The notes: generated by a model not told the origin, from the sequence alone. Counted from the stretch's first letter, positions 24,323 to 37,039 are shown. The stretch is DNA of 64,000 nucleotides from Flaccisagitta enflata (GCA_965153355.1 OZ231126.1:21700001-21764000); one strand, 5' to 3'. Made by a program: numbers and translations.

Positions 24323-24541
24323 TCAGTTGCGGACACGCAACTCTAAAAGAGGCTTCGTCCGTCCGCTGGTCCGTGCGTCGGTTTGTGATGAGTCTAAAAG
24401 TGGAAAAAATGATTGTTTTAATACTTTTTTTTTGTATTGGGGAAGTGGGAGGCGGGGCCGGGGGTTGGTGTGTGGATGGGAGTTGGACGCTCCTGCCCTC
24501 CCGTCTGCAACGATGTTGTTACTCTGCGTCACTTGTTCTTC
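24323..24541 (-). mobile_element. HINE-like element, GTTGCGGAC class, TAACGCGG end
   Basis: Reverse orientation. The hairpin AGTTGCGGACACGCAACT is followed by GTCC units. The other end reads CCCGTCTGCAACGATG, then CTCTGCGTCACTTGTT. GTCTGCAAC is one mismatch from the inverse of the hairpin arm. Confidence 0.75.
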
Positions 24542-24766
24542 AACAGAGTTTATGTCCAACCTAGGCGTGACATTGTAAATTTCTAATGCCGGGCTCAGAA
24601 TTTAATTGAAATTCTTCCAGACAAATATGCTTTTAATTATAGTTCCTGTACTGCTCTCGGATGTTTGCGCACCCTCGCTGCCACTCACTTTCTGTCACAT
24701 GGTCTCGCTTCATCCCTCCTCTTCCACCTTCCCTGAAATGTCAGAATTTAAAAAGGAGCAACTAAC

Positions 24767-24829
24767 CAGGCTCGAACTCGCGACTGCAAAGTCTTAAGTT
24801 CCGCAACTTAACCAATAGGCCATGATGCC
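24767..24829 (-). pseudogene. tRNA-like relic, possible SINE head
   Basis: On the minus strand TGGCCTATTGGTTAAG resembles an A box and GAGTTCGAGCCTGG a B box, about 30 bp apart. CTTAAGA sits where an anticodon loop would be; TAA would suggest a leucine tRNA. Acceptor-stem pairing is poor and a long variable arm is missing, so it is not a working tRNA gene. Confidence 0.5.
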
Positions 24830-25105
24830 ATTCTGCGTGGTGCTGAAAATAAAGCTAAGCTATCATTAATGAATCGAGCAAATGCTCCCACGCACAAATC
24901 GAATCGTGAATTGAAATCATCGTGACTTTTCTTTTCTGATTTTTGAAATTCCATAACTCAGAGACAAATCAACAGATTGGCTTGATTTTTTGTGCGTTAA
25001 TGTCAAATGACCATGTCTACTACTGTATTAAGTTTCAGGAATTTTTAATAAGTAAACCCACGCCAACCAGCCTACCTGCCTGAAAATTTCAAGCAAATAA
25101 AGCTT

Positions 25106-25326
25106 AACAAGGCCGGATACACGGCCATCAGTTGCGGACGGGTGGGCAGGGGCATCCAACCTCAATCCACACCCCAAGTCCCCCACTCACATGCACAAAA
25201 AGCATCTAAAACGCTCATTTCCTCACTTTTCAACTCGTGTCCACGGACCAACCGACCGACCAACCGACCGACCGACCGACGGATGGACAAAGCCTCTTAT
25301 AGAGTTGCGTGTCCGCAACTAAAAAA
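25106..25326 (+). mobile_element. HINE-like element, GTTGCGGAC class
   Basis: AACAAGGCCGGATACACGG start, AGTTGCGGACGGGTGGGCAG, CCGACCGACC tandem units, and hairpin AGTTGCGTGTCCGCAACT before AAAAAA. The 5' motif AGTTGCGGAC and the hairpin arm GTCCGCAACT are exact inverses. It is the cleanest copy of its class. Confidence 0.85.
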
Positions 25327-25454
25327 TGATCGATGAAAATTTCAGAAACTTTGCATGAATGATCATTCAACCCCTTGACGTATCCTGCGTGAGTTGAACA
25401 GCAATCACGTAATTACTTTTACTGCAGTAGCATAGAACGTTTTTCTTACATATC

Positions 25455-25697
25455 AAAAATTAAAACGTTTGTCTGTCATCTGTCTGCCAGTCTGTTCATG
25501 AATGGAGCGAGCGGAGTGATTGTAGCAAAGCGGAGCGCTGTGTTGCGATGCAAACGACCGAGTGGTGTGTTAAAAACGCGATTGTCTCGAGTAGAAATAG
25601 ACCCGGAGCTTGGGTTTGGAAAGGGTATGGATTGCGTTGATATGCCCCTGCCCATCTGTCTGCCACAATATTGTGGACCCACGTCACTTGTTATATA
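25455..25697 (-). mobile_element. HINE-like remnant, TAACGCGG end
   Basis: CCCCTGCCCATCTGTCTG, then ACAATATTGTGG and CACGTCACTTGTT at 25646-25693, match the inverted start of the copy at 5395. The hairpin end is not clear; TCTGTCATCTGTCTGCC near 25470 may be its remnant. Confidence 0.4.
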
Positions 25698-26405
25698 ACG
25701 GGTACACGTAACGCATTTTGGCCATTCGTGATGCGTTTTGGCCACATGTGACATAACACAGCCGCACTAAGGGCGTGTTTCTAGTGATGACAATTATCGC
25801 GTTAAATCCTCTTATGCGTGATTACAGCGTGATCACATTTTCATGAATTTCAATCGTCCGAGGGAGTGAATGAAGTGAGTGAGAGAGCCCGTGAATGGAA
25901 CGAGTGAGCGTAGCAAAATGGAGCGCTGCGGAGCGAGTGAGCGGAGTGAGTAAAAAATTTGTTGGTCCCTTGCTATCCATTGGAGCGAGATTCAACTGTA
26001 TTTTAAGATGCATCCACAGCTGTCAGGCATTGTGATGCATCCCTGTCTCAGCGTCATAACCCCGGTTGGGTGCTCTATATATCAAAAGTATGAAATTTCA
26101 TTATATCTCTGTTAATCATAAATATATTGACCAATTTAATTTCATTATAATAAAAGTTATGTCTTTTATAATTTTTGTTTTTTTATAAAAACCTGATTTG
26201 TATTATGCAGTGTATAAATCAACATACTGATATTTTTAAAAATAATTAATATCAATTTAATTTTATAATTAGTTTATTTACATTTTAAGTAAACTCTTCT
26301 ACAGCAAGTGTTTTAACAATAAAAGTATTTCTTTTAAATACCATTTTTTTTTAACCAACATATTTTAAATCTAAAATCATTACAAAAGATATTCCCAACT
26401 TATGC
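25698..26405. other. AT-rich, no gene; repeated GAGCGAG words
   Basis: A GAGCGAGCGGAGTG-type block at 25885-25955 repeats one at 25500-25545. The rest is AT-rich (26080-26400) with no protein-like frame. Confidence 0.4.
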
Positions 26406-26407
26406 CT

Positions 26408-26605
26408 TGTGAAGCACCCAAAAACCCCGGCTTATCTTGGCCTCATCAACCTAAAACAGGCCTCACCAACCTATTCCAAGCCTCAGCGACCTGTTCCAAC
26501 CTCGCCAACCACATCTTGGCATCACCGACCTAATCCTGACCTCACTGACCTAAACCTGGCCTCACCAACCTTTCCCAGCCTCACCCGCCTAGGACTGGCC
26601 TCAGT
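26408..26605. repeat. 20-bp minisatellite (CCTCACCAACCT core)
   Basis: About nine diverged units of the form GGCCTCACCAACCTAAACCT. Confidence 0.8.
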
Positions 26606-26893
26606 TTGGAGCAGTGATGAAGGATTGGCTAATGTGAAATTCATAAAACCAAGTTTCTTAATTTTAACATCAATGTATGAAACACAAATGTAACAATTAT
26701 TTAAAAGGAACGAAATTGACCGAAATCAGGCAAATATCAAATTTCTAGTCTACTAGTCGTTGCTCATTGCATTGTGGCTGTGTTCTTCTCCATTGTTGTT
26801 CTTATTCTCTATTGCCATTGTTCTTCTTCTTCATCCCATTTTTTTTTTGAAATGTTCCTCCCCATCGTCGTCGTTTTTCCTCTCCTTCATCTT

Positions 26894-28436
26894 CATAATG
26901 ATTGTATTAGACGGATCATGGAACAAACGTTGAAATATCAAATTCCCAATATTTCGACCGAAAAACATCAGCCTTCTTCAGGGGAGAAGAAAAATGCAAA
27001 TGAGAATGAGAGAGAAAGAGAGAGAAAAGGTAAAGTGGCTAATGCCAGATAGAGATAATGGGGAAAAGAGACAATGGGAAGAAAGAGAGAGAGACTAAGC
27101 AGAAAATCTGCTTAGGGTGCCGCCTGTGGTCACCCTAATGAGCGCATGGACGACAACACAATCATGTTGGTTGAGAGGCCGATGACTGTTGGCGGCGATC
27201 GCGAATGCGTTGGGATTGCCTTTGGGGCTGCTGCGGTTGTTGCGGCTGCTGCGGCTGCTGCGGTTGACTCATCGCAGGTTGCCTTCGGGGTCGGCCTTGG
27301 CCACGAGGCGCCGTGTTGATTAAGTTCTCTAATTCGGGATTGTGAGGAGTGGGAGCCGCTGGTTGTTTGATTGCTTGATTGAGGATTTGGTCAAAGTGGG
27401 ATGAGAGATTGTGACGACCTGGGTCAATGTTTATGGATGGTTGAAGTGTCTTAATGTAGATGGCCTCATAGATACCTCTTAGTACCCAGTCGTTTTCGCG
27501 GTGAAGGACGATGGTGTCTTCCCTTCTGAAGTGGTGTGAGTGCTCGCGTGCGTGTTGAAGCATGGCTGATTTGTATTGGCCAAGTGCATTGGTGGCAGTG
27601 GATGTGTGCTCGTTGAATCGTGCGGTGACAGTTCTCTCTGTTTCACCTACGTATCTGCCTGGGCATGGTTGGTTGTTGGCACCAGCACAGAAAATACAAT
27701 AGATGTGGCCATTCAATTCATCTTTTTCCAGTTGATCTTTGGGCTTGACCAATAATTCTCTCAATGAACCGCGCGCTGAGATGGAGACCGATATGCCATG
27801 GCTGTTGAGGAGTCTTGCAAGTGGCTCTGTTAGGCCAGCGTAGTAAGGAAGGCTAACATTGCCAAGTCTGGGTTTCTGCCGTTGTTGTTGTTGCGGCTGA
27901 GGAGGAGGAGGAGGAGGAGGAGGAGGAAAGGTGGCGGGCGGCGGATCGGCAGATGGAGGTTGAGGAGGAGGAGGAGGAGGAGGAGGAGGAGGAGGCGGAC
28001 GGTATCTGTATTTGTCGTATGCCCATTTAGGATACCCATTGAGAGCAAGGGCCTCCTTCACCCTGTCAAGTTCAGCTTTGCGAAGTTCTGGTGTGGATGG
28101 GATAAGCTCGGCACGACGAGTGAGCGCATGGATGGTGGATATCTTGTGGGATTTGGGTGCGTGGCTGTCGAATGGAATGTATTGGTTTGTGTGGGTGGGC
28201 TTGCGGTAGACATCAAAGTCGAGTGAGCCATCTGGATTATGGATGATGGTAACATCCAGCATGGCGATTTTGCCGTCTTTTTCTGTTTCTTTTGTCCATT
28301 TGATATCTGGGTGTATGGAGTTGAGATAGTCGTGGAATGGTTGTATATGGTGTGAAGGCTGATGTTTTTCGGTCGAAATATTGGGAATTTGATATTTCAA
28401 CGTTTGTTCCATGATCCGTCTAATACAATCATTATG
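26894..28436 (-). mobile_element. Penelope-like element, 5'-truncated, inverted 83-bp ends
   Basis: The body is flanked by 83-bp inverted repeats, 26894-26976 and 28354-28436, identical by eye. The repeat holds TTTCGACCGAAAAACATCAG, a word type often seen at retroelement ends. Between them lie the truncated ORF and a 3' UTR with GAGAGA-rich sequence. Terminal repeats in odd orientations with 5' truncation are typical of Penelope insertions. The RT fingers and palm are missing, so it cannot move by itself. Confidence 0.75.
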
Positions 28437-28481
28437 CCTCAACAACAATCGTCCAACTTTCATCGTAACCTTCATCTTCAT
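27162..28481 (-). CDS. Truncated Penelope-like RT / GIY-YIG endonuclease
   Basis: 439 codons. Residues about 15-43 are encoded by the terminal inverted repeat and are not native RT. Residues 44-155 match the C-terminal part of Penelope-type reverse transcriptases: FHDYLNSIHP, IKWTKE, LDVTI, VYRKPTHTNQY, then SHKISTIHALTRRAEL. A proline-rich linker (about 163-200) comes from GGA-type repeats. Residues about 255-345 form a GIY-YIG nuclease domain, with HIYCIFC, then GRYVGETERTVTARFNEH. The tail is Gln/Pro-rich. In intact elements these domains do target-primed reverse transcription and cleavage. The RT catalytic YxDD segment is absent. Of the first methionines, the upstream ones lie outside the element. 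It is a dead or fossil copy, though the remaining frame is uninterrupted, which suggests recent insertion. Confidence 0.8.
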   Translation of the reverse strand: MKMKVTMKVGRLLLRHNDCIRRIMEQTLKYQIPNISTEKHQPSHHIQPFHDYLNSIHPDIKWTKETEKDGKIAMLDVTIIHNPDGSLDFDVYRKPTHTNQYIPFDSHAPKSHKISTIHALTRRAELIPSTPELRKAELDRVKEALALNGYPKWAYDKYRYRPPPPPPPPPPPPQPPSADPPPATFPPPPPPPPPQPQQQQRQKPRLGNVSLPYYAGLTEPLARLLNSHGISVSISARGSLRELLVKPKDQLEKDELNGHIYCIFCAGANNQPCPGRYVGETERTVTARFNEHTSTATNALGQYKSAMLQHAREHSHHFRREDTIVLHRENDWVLRGIYEAIYIKTLQPSINIDPGRHNLSSHFDQILNQAIKQPAAPTPHNPELENLINTAPRGQGRPRRQPAMSQPQQPQQPQQPQQPQRQSQRIRDRRQQSSASQPT

Positions 28482-28945
28482 TATTCTTTTGCTTGATTGT
28501 CATTGTTTTTCCCCTTCATTGTTTTGATTCTTTTCTTTAATTGTCATGGTTTTTCTCCTTGATTGTCATGTCTTCCCCATCATGGTGGTCCCCATCATCC
28601 TTTGTCGTTTTTCTTCTCCTTCATCGTCGTTTTTCCTCTTCTTCATCCTTGTCGTTCATCTCCTTCATTGTCGTTCGTCTCCGTCATTGTTGTTGTTCAT
28701 CTCCTTCATTGTTGTTGTTCTTCTCCTTCATCGTCGTCATTCATCTCCTTCAGTGTCGTCGTTCTTCTCCGTTATTGTTGTTGTTCTTCTCCTTTATTGT
28801 TGTCATTCCCCTCTTTCATTGCTGTCTTTTTTCTCCTTCATCGCCGTCGTTCTCCTCCTTCATCGCTGTCGTTGTTCTCCTTCATTGTCATCGTTGTTCT
28901 CCTTCATCGCCATCGTTCTTCTCTCCCTCATCTTTGTTGTTTTTA

Positions 28946-29578
28946 TCTAAAATAACCATCGAATTACACCTTTTTTAAGTCAATATCCATTTTGTTTATT
29001 TTGAATATTGTTCGCTGAACTCTTGGAATTGGTCAGTATTTATCTCACCTGGTTCACGCGGTGTCCGTTGGTAGTTGATACATTTCTCCTCGACTTACAA
29101 GCGTTCTTCCCTTGCAACTCGTGATAGGAATGAAATTATGAATAAAAAAAGAAAAAAATAGAAATTCCGATCCGATCCTTTGCAGTAAAATGATGCTCGC
29201 GGATAAATGATTCATTTAAACCGACTTTCTCCAAGCCGGCAAAAATTTTGTGTGATGCTTGGCCCTTTGGGCTCTTGTAAAATTCAACTTTTTCATTGGG
29301 TCTCTATGAGAGGACTAGTCAGTCCTCCAGTATAGGTCGTGTTTGCTTCCATCGCACTGTAGTCTTTCCGTCTTAGCCACGAGCCAAATACGATACGCGA
29401 TTTTTGATAAACTATCGGTAACCATGACAACGTAAACAAATAAGAAAACGTTACCTCCCCGTCTTACCGAAGAAAATTCACGTAGGAAGGCCAGTAGTCA
29501 AATTAGAACCTAGGAAAGTTCCTGGTAACGCTCGAAAAACCGTTTGAAGAGGATAAAAACGCTCAATTAGCAATAATA
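28946..29578. other. Upstream region of the secreted-protein gene
   Basis: Unique DNA. A TATA-like ATAAAA at 29553 is only about 25 bp before the ATG, too close to be a usual core promoter. No repeat element identified. Confidence 0.4.
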
Positions 29579-30994
<1,416 letters not shown>

Positions 30995-31094
30995 ACCCAA
31001 TAGGTCGGATATGGCGTACCCATATGATAGGATTACCAATTAAGCGGTTAATCGCCGTACAACAAAAGTCATAATTGCTGGGAGAAAAAAAAAG

Positions 31095-31376
<282 letters not shown>

Positions 31377-31379
31377 CAC

Positions 31380-32296
31380 GAGAAAAAGGAAACCCGCTTT
31401 TCTTCGCGGAACTCAAAAAGTCTTTGAATCTTCGAATCGTCGACTTTTTTTTCCAAATTAAACTCAAATTCAAGTTCCTGAAATGATTATTTCATGAAAA
31501 AAAATAAATATTCTACTCATTCAAACAGGCAGAGAGACGTAAGCGTGGTTTTGTTCATGGACGTTCGGACAGTTGGTTGATACCCCGGTTGCAACGGCTT
31601 TGACAGGGGCCTTGATTGATTCTTTCAAACCTCTTATATGATCTGGCCTTGAAAAATGGATTGTGCCTAACAGAAATCATTTAAATGAGTTTAATACAAA
31701 AGCGGGTTCTGTAAAAACTCCCGAAAGCATTTGCTCGGTTTGTGGAGACGTCCAACAGTAGGCAACATATGGCATCCTATTCCCCAGACCAGAGGCAAAA
31801 ATTGCTTCACTTTAACAGATTAAAGCAAGATTAAAAAAAAAGTAAAGTGACCCATTTAACCCCGCTGACCCATTTTACCCCACTCTACCCTACAGGTTTT
31901 GCCAGAATTAAAGATGCTATTGTCAATTTTTAAACCACACATGTTGCCAAAAAAAAAAAAAAAAAACTTTTGGGCTAAATCTCATGGAATTGGACATGAA
32001 TACTTTGGAGATGACAACATTTTTTTTTCAATTTTGACCCTTGGCCTAAATTACGGCCCCTTATAAGTTTTTTTTACAAAGGCCCTTGAATTATATGAAA
32101 ATTTGACTTAATTCAGGCTAGGCATCGAAATAAAAAAAAAGTGATTAGTTAAGGTTTCAGTTATCATCCAACAATTATTCATGTCAAATTTCATGAGAAT
32201 TGGACAAGCAGTTTCTTCTTGCGGGGTGTGTACTGTGTAGTTTGAAAATGGTCATTAGCATCTCTAATTCTACCAGAACCTGTATTTGACACTATA
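31380..32296. other. No gene seen
   Basis: Unique AT-rich DNA with poly(A)-like runs (31833, 31950). Frames are short and not protein-like. Confidence 0.4.
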
Positions 32297-32886
32297 CCCC
32301 GTGTTCAATCTCAAAGACGGAAAAGTAAAAAGCTTACAATCCTTAACGCAACCAGTCAGTAATTTTAAATCATTATTCTCTTGTAGTATTATGTTTGACG
32401 TTTTTTGTATGGTAATTTCATTGGTCTAGACCTAATAGTTTGTCCACAACATCAATTTTAAATAAAACGTGTATATAAAGTTTGAGCTAAAAAACTGTCA
32501 TTTTGATCATGATAGTTTTTCTTAAAATGGCTCTAATTTTTAAACGGTTTGAGCTAAAAATGCCAGATTGGTCTCAAAAGAAGCATAATTTGAAACTGCT
32601 TACATCTGAGACCAATCTGGCACCTGTTATCAAGTCGTTTGAGAAATAAAGGCAGAATATTGAAAAACAGTGTTGATGAAAAAATGAGTTTTTGAGCCTC
32701 AACTGTAAACACTTGTTTTACTTCAAATTGATGTTGTGCACTAACCATTTAAGCCAGACCAATGAAATTTCTACACAAAAAACGTCAAACATACTATTAC
32801 AAGAGAAAAATAGTTTGAAATTACTGACTATGTGCGTTTAGAAATGTAAGCTTTTTACTTTTCCCACTTTGAGATTGAACACCCTG
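32297..32886. mobile_element. Foldback MITE family F3 with TA duplication
   Basis: 590 bp. Left end CCCCGTGTTCAATCTCAAAG, right end CTTTGAGATTGAACACCCTG, flanked by TA (32295-32296, 32887-32888). The arms stay complementary for over 100 bp (AAAAGTAAAAAGCTTAC, TTGACGTTTTTTGT). Both arms include CCAGATTGGTCTC, the module shared with F1. Confidence 0.8.
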
Positions 32887-32909
32887 TATCGTAAGAAAAA
32901 ATGAAAAGA

Positions 32910-33258
32910 GGAATGAATGAATCAAAGAATGAATGAATGAATGAATGAATGAATGAATGAATGAATGACTGAATGAATGAATGAATGAATGAATGAATGA
33001 ATGAATGAATGAATGAAAGAATGAATGAATGAATGAATGAATGAATGATTGAATGAATGAATGAATGAATGAAGAAATGAAGAAATGAAGAAATGAATGA
33101 AGGAATGAATTAAGAAATGAATGAATGGATGAATGAATGAATGAATGAATGAATATATGAATGAATGAATGAATGAATGAATGAATGAATGAATGAATGA
33201 ATGAATGAATGAATGAATGAATGCATCATTGAATGAATCATAAAATGAAAAGATGAAT
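32910..33258. repeat. (GAAT)n array
   Basis: AATG/GAAT tetranucleotides with occasional GAAA variants. Reverse orientation relative to the ATTC arrays near 22.4 kb. Confidence 0.95.
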
Positions 33259-33410
33259 GAATTTGAAATGGCTAACATTCTATCAGGAACGATAAATTGT
33301 CATGAATGTGTACGTTTAATCGCGGCTTTCACGAAAGAGTTACCGGCCGACCGATAGGGGACGGACATGAAGTCCTAAAGACATGCGTGTCACCTATGAC
33401 AAAAAATGGT

Positions 33411-33413
<3 letters not shown>

Positions 33414-33458
<45 letters not shown>

Positions 33459-33638
33459 CATTTCCGATTTTTGGGCAGCGCCCGGTGACCTATGCTTCCA
33501 CTGTTATAGGTGATTTCTTCTCCTCCTTCTTCTCCACTCCCTCCCCCCTTGTGAGGCTCAAATCCCTGTCTTTGGGCTCAAATTCAAGCCTCAAGGCTCA
33601 AATTCCAGCCTCTCTCTCTCTCTCTCTCTCTCTCTCTC
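33414..33638 (+). mobile_element. GGCAGCGG-family fragment between CT runs
   Basis: A CT run, then CATTTCCGATTTTT, then the left arm GGGCAGCGCCCGGTGACC from 33473. Three minisatellite units follow, ending abruptly in a second CT run at about 33612. The first part is nearly identical to 20110-20230. Confidence 0.65.
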
Positions 33639-33639
33639 G

Positions 33640-34110
33640 ACTTTTCCATACGCGCAGAAAGAGGGGAGGAGAGAGGGGAAAAATATGTAGCATTATCATA
33701 AGCCGGTCTCGGAGCAAAAACTGCCTGATATCCGTTTTTATGATGTCATGAATAAATTGTTGATGATATAAGCAGCGTTGAGTCGTGAGGTTCGGCGCAG
33801 AAAAACGACCTAAGGAGGTGATGGGAATGTTTTTACCACTCGCGAGGGGATTTTTTTCTTAGTCGCTAACGGCCGATATTTCCAGACATTACCGGCCTTA
33901 GAATCGCTTTTCCTCGGTTTCTCCGTGTGTTATTCTGTTTCGCTCTATCTGGCTCAGCTTATCTCTATCTTGTCCTATCTCTCTTGCTGTTATTTCTATC
34001 TTAATGTCCGTCCGTCTGTCTTTCTGTCCGTCAGTCTGTCTATCTTTCCGTCCGTCTTTCTTTCCGTCTGTCTGTTTGTGTGTCTGTCTGCCTGATCGTC
34101 TGCCTGTTGT

Positions 34111-34111
<1 letters not shown>
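33640..34111. other. No gene; GTCC/TCTG-rich end
   Basis: Unique DNA followed by imperfect CCGTCTGTCTTTC-type units from about 34000. Confidence 0.4.

Positions 34112-34173
<62 letters not shown>
34112..34173. repeat. (GT)n microsatellite
   Basis: About 60 bp of GT ending in a run of ten C. Confidence 0.95.
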
Positions 34174-34176
<3 letters not shown>

Positions 34177-34277
34177 CCCCCCCCTTGTTTTCTCTTTCTC
34201 TTTTTCACGCTCTGTCTGTTCATTCCCATACGATTGTGGTTTTCCTCCTTAAAAATTCATACACCTTATCGTCTTTG

Positions 34278-34428
34278 CTTTTTAGTCCTGTTCTACGCGA
34301 CTCTACAACCCGCAATGTCCGTCCGCCCGCATCTGTCCATTGCTCCAGTAACTCAAGTACTGCTCCTGCTTACTAGCATGCGACTGGGGTAGCGGCCTTG
34401 TCTCCCTCGTTGGTATCCGGCCTTGTTT
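34278..34428 (-). mobile_element. HINE-like element, GTCGCG class, short
   Basis: TTTTTAGTCCTGTTCTACGC at one end (decayed hairpin), GTCCGTCCGCCC, then GCATGCGACTGGGGTAGC and GTATCCGGCCTTGTTT at the other. Confidence 0.7.
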
Positions 34429-34478
34429 CCCTCGTCATTGTTATCCTTAGCGTCTTTACAATTATTTGTTTTAACATA

Positions 34479-35233
34479 CACCGCTTTCAGATCGAAATGT
34501 CGCGAAAAGAAGATATATTACTCCGAAACTATTCATAGTAATTAATTTTTTCTTTTTTCCCCTGGTAGATAATTTGATTAAGTTTTGCTACAAGCAAAGA
34601 ATATCCCACCAACTAAAAAATTCAAGCCACCGTCTAACAATAAATGAATATTGCATGTTTCACATTGAAGGATTTTTTTCTCAACAACTTTTTCTTTACT
34701 TTATTTCACAGTTGTCATTTCTACAAAAATTGAGCTGAATTGCTGGGATTGGTCTAGAATTCAAGAGAATTTAATGTAGATTATGTTGTAAGGAAAAAAT
34801 GTTCTCACTGATTTTAATTTTGAACAATTTGCAGACAATTTTTCAAAATTTTCCAAATTCTTGAGGTTTTTACAGTGTTTTGGGGTCAAAATCAATCATT
34901 ACTGCATCACATAAGTCAAATCTGTTAGAATTTCAAACGAAACTTCATTGATTCCTCATAACCAACACTGTAGGACCACTCTTGTTGAAAAAAAAAAAGC
35001 AATGCTGCTATCTAACCTCATTTTTTCTATGAAAAAAGACCATTTTTGGTTGAAATCAACTAATTTTTGTCATGAAATTTAGAGCAAATATATCAACACT
35101 GGGGCTGTAATTCTTTTTTTGTAACAAAACTTAATCAAATCATCTACCACAGGAAAAAAGAATCAAGTAGTTGTCTTAAGTATTTTAGGAGTAATATATC
35201 TTCTTTTCGCGACATTTTGATCTGAAAGCGGTG
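34479..35233. mobile_element. Foldback MITE family F5 with TA duplication
   Basis: 755 bp. Left end CACCGCTTTCAGATCG, right end GATCTGAAAGCGGTG, flanked by TA. The arms pair over about 150 bp (GTCGCGAAAAGAAGATATAT, TTTGATTAAGTTTTG). GCTGGGATTGGTCTAGAATT inside belongs to the shared module. Confidence 0.8.
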
Positions 35234-35419
35234 TAAATGGTCTTACAAGTATCACTTTCATCACTGTCATCCTCGTCGAATACTAAATATCTACCATTCC
35301 CTTTGTCTTAATTTAACTTTTTTGGAAAATCCGAAGACAATCATAAAACAATTTGAAACAAGCCGGTGACTACCTACTTCCTACCCTCTTCCCCTTCCTA
35401 GTACCTCCACGGAGAGAAA
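35234..35419. other. Short unique spacer
   Basis: No feature recognised. Confidence 0.3.
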
Positions 35420-35610
35420 AACAAGGCCGGATACACGGCTACCGAAGTCGCGGGCGGGTGGGCAGGGGTCATATTTGAGGTCACTAGACCATTAGGGCAG
35501 GAGCAGTGGGGTCAAAGAAAAAAAATCATAAAAAAAAGTAAAACTTGACCGACCAACCGACGGACGGACGGACAAAGCGGGTTGTAGAGTCGCGTGCACG
35601 CGACTAAAAA
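35420..35610 (+). mobile_element. HINE-like element, GTCGCG class
   Basis: AACAAGGCCGGATACACGG start, GTCGCGGGCGGGTGGGCAG, GGGCAGGAGCAGTG, CGGACGGACGG, and hairpin AGTCGCGTGCACGCGACT before AAAAA. A full-length reference copy for its class. Confidence 0.85.
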
Positions 35611-35979
35611 CCACTCTAGCCTTGTTTTTTTCACTGCTCCAGCAGAAAAAACAACCATTTTGCTTGAATGAGTTTCTCACTTTCCATTCCCATTGAAATC
35701 ATTCTGGAAAAGAACACAAAAATATGAAAATCAAAGAAAGAATTAAAAAAAAAAGAAAAACGGAATGGTATAAAAAAAAAAAAAAAAAACAAGCGAGAAA
35801 TGGCGACATTTTCTTTGAGTGGAAAGTGAAAGAGAAAAGAAAAATAAGGAGAAAAAAAGAGAAAGAGAACAATTTTCCAGCTTACGACGTGATTCCCTTC
35901 CCTCAGTCCAACGAAAAGTATCATTTCACACGCAGCTCAAACGCGTGATCGCATGGTGAAATTGCGTGTGTGTATGTGG

Positions 35980-35982
<3 letters not shown>

Positions 35983-36073
<91 letters not shown>
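35983..36073. repeat. (GA)n microsatellite
   Basis: About 90 bp of pure GA. Confidence 0.95.
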
Positions 36074-36076
<3 letters not shown>

Positions 36077-36110
36077 GAAGGAAAGATAGAAAGATGGAAA
36101 GAAAGAAGAA

Positions 36111-36244
36111 AACAAGGCCAAGTAGGCCAATAAGGTGCGACGTGTCGATCGTCGAACGAATGCGTTACAGACCGACCGACCGACAGACAGACCGACAGAC
36201 GGACAGAGCCAGTTATAGAGGTGCTTTGTCGCACCTAAAAAAAA
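36111..36244 (+). mobile_element. HINE-like element, GGTGCGAC class
   Basis: AACAAGGCCAAGTAGGCC start, then AGGTGCGACGTGTCG. GACC/GACA units follow and it ends AGGTGCTTTGTCGCACCT with AAAA. AGGTGCGAC and GTCGCACCT are exact inverses. Same subfamily as 47263-47407. Confidence 0.8.
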
Positions 36245-36671
36245 GAAGAAAGCAAGGAAAGAAAGGAAGAAGGAAGGGAAGATGAAAGGAAAGGAAAAAA
36301 GAAAATGACAGAGCATCAGACAGCAAAGCAGTGGGAGAGAGGAAACAAGAGAGAGGACAGCAGAGAAACAGAGAAAGAGAGGGGGGGGGAGCGTAATAGC
36401 ACCACAAACGCTGGTGCGCGCACATATTACGCGTGTGCAAAGTCGCATATTGACGCGCGCACTCAATAGAAAACAGACTCTGAGTGCGAGTGGTGCTTCA
36501 GCGTGTCCCAGCACGTGTTTGCGTGTGCGGGCGTGCGCGAGAAAGAGCGGGAGAGTGCGATGGGGGATTTTTATGGGGCGGCATAGTGTGAAATTGGCAT
36601 GTTTCAACGTTCTAGCTGAATGGGTCTTTCTGTAATTGCCCCTCGCAGGAATAGAAATGGGAAAGGAAAGG

Positions 36672-36778
<107 letters not shown>

Positions 36779-37039
36779 CAGGGAAAATACAGGCTAAAAA
36801 AAAAATAAAAAGAATGAAAAGCGAGGGGAAATTACGAATCCAGGAAAGAAAGAAAGGAAAGAAAAAAGAGTAAAAGGAATGTTGAAAGGAAATGAAAAGC
36901 TTCAAAAAGAAGGAAAAGAAAAAAAAAAAAAGGAAAAACGGGTGCGCTTTCAAAGTTTGGAGTGTCTCCGGCGATTCATGCAGAAAAGAAGCAATTTTGA
37001 AAAGAGGAAAATTATTGGCGACGAAATAGGAAATGTACA

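Larger units (their letters stand above)
26775..28945. repeat. CTCCTTCATYGT minisatellite split by a retroelement
   Basis: CTCCTTCATCGTCGTTGTT-type units lie at about 26775-26893 and 28440-28945, on both sides of the Penelope-like element. The element appears to have inserted into one array. The three pyrimidine-rich frames at 28541-28978 are artefacts. Confidence 0.7.

Noticed and set aside
26940-26976. Hammerhead ribozyme in the Penelope terminal repeat
   Set aside because: CTGATG and CGAAA are present on the minus strand, but I could not draw convincing stems I-III by eye; left as a test, not a call.
28541-28978. Hydrophobic membrane-protein-like frames
   Set aside because: Three overlapping frames over the CTCCTTCATYGT minisatellite; composition only.
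29553-29558. TATA box for the secreted-protein gene
   Set aside because: ATAAAA is only about 25 bp from the ATG, leaving no room for a 5' UTR.
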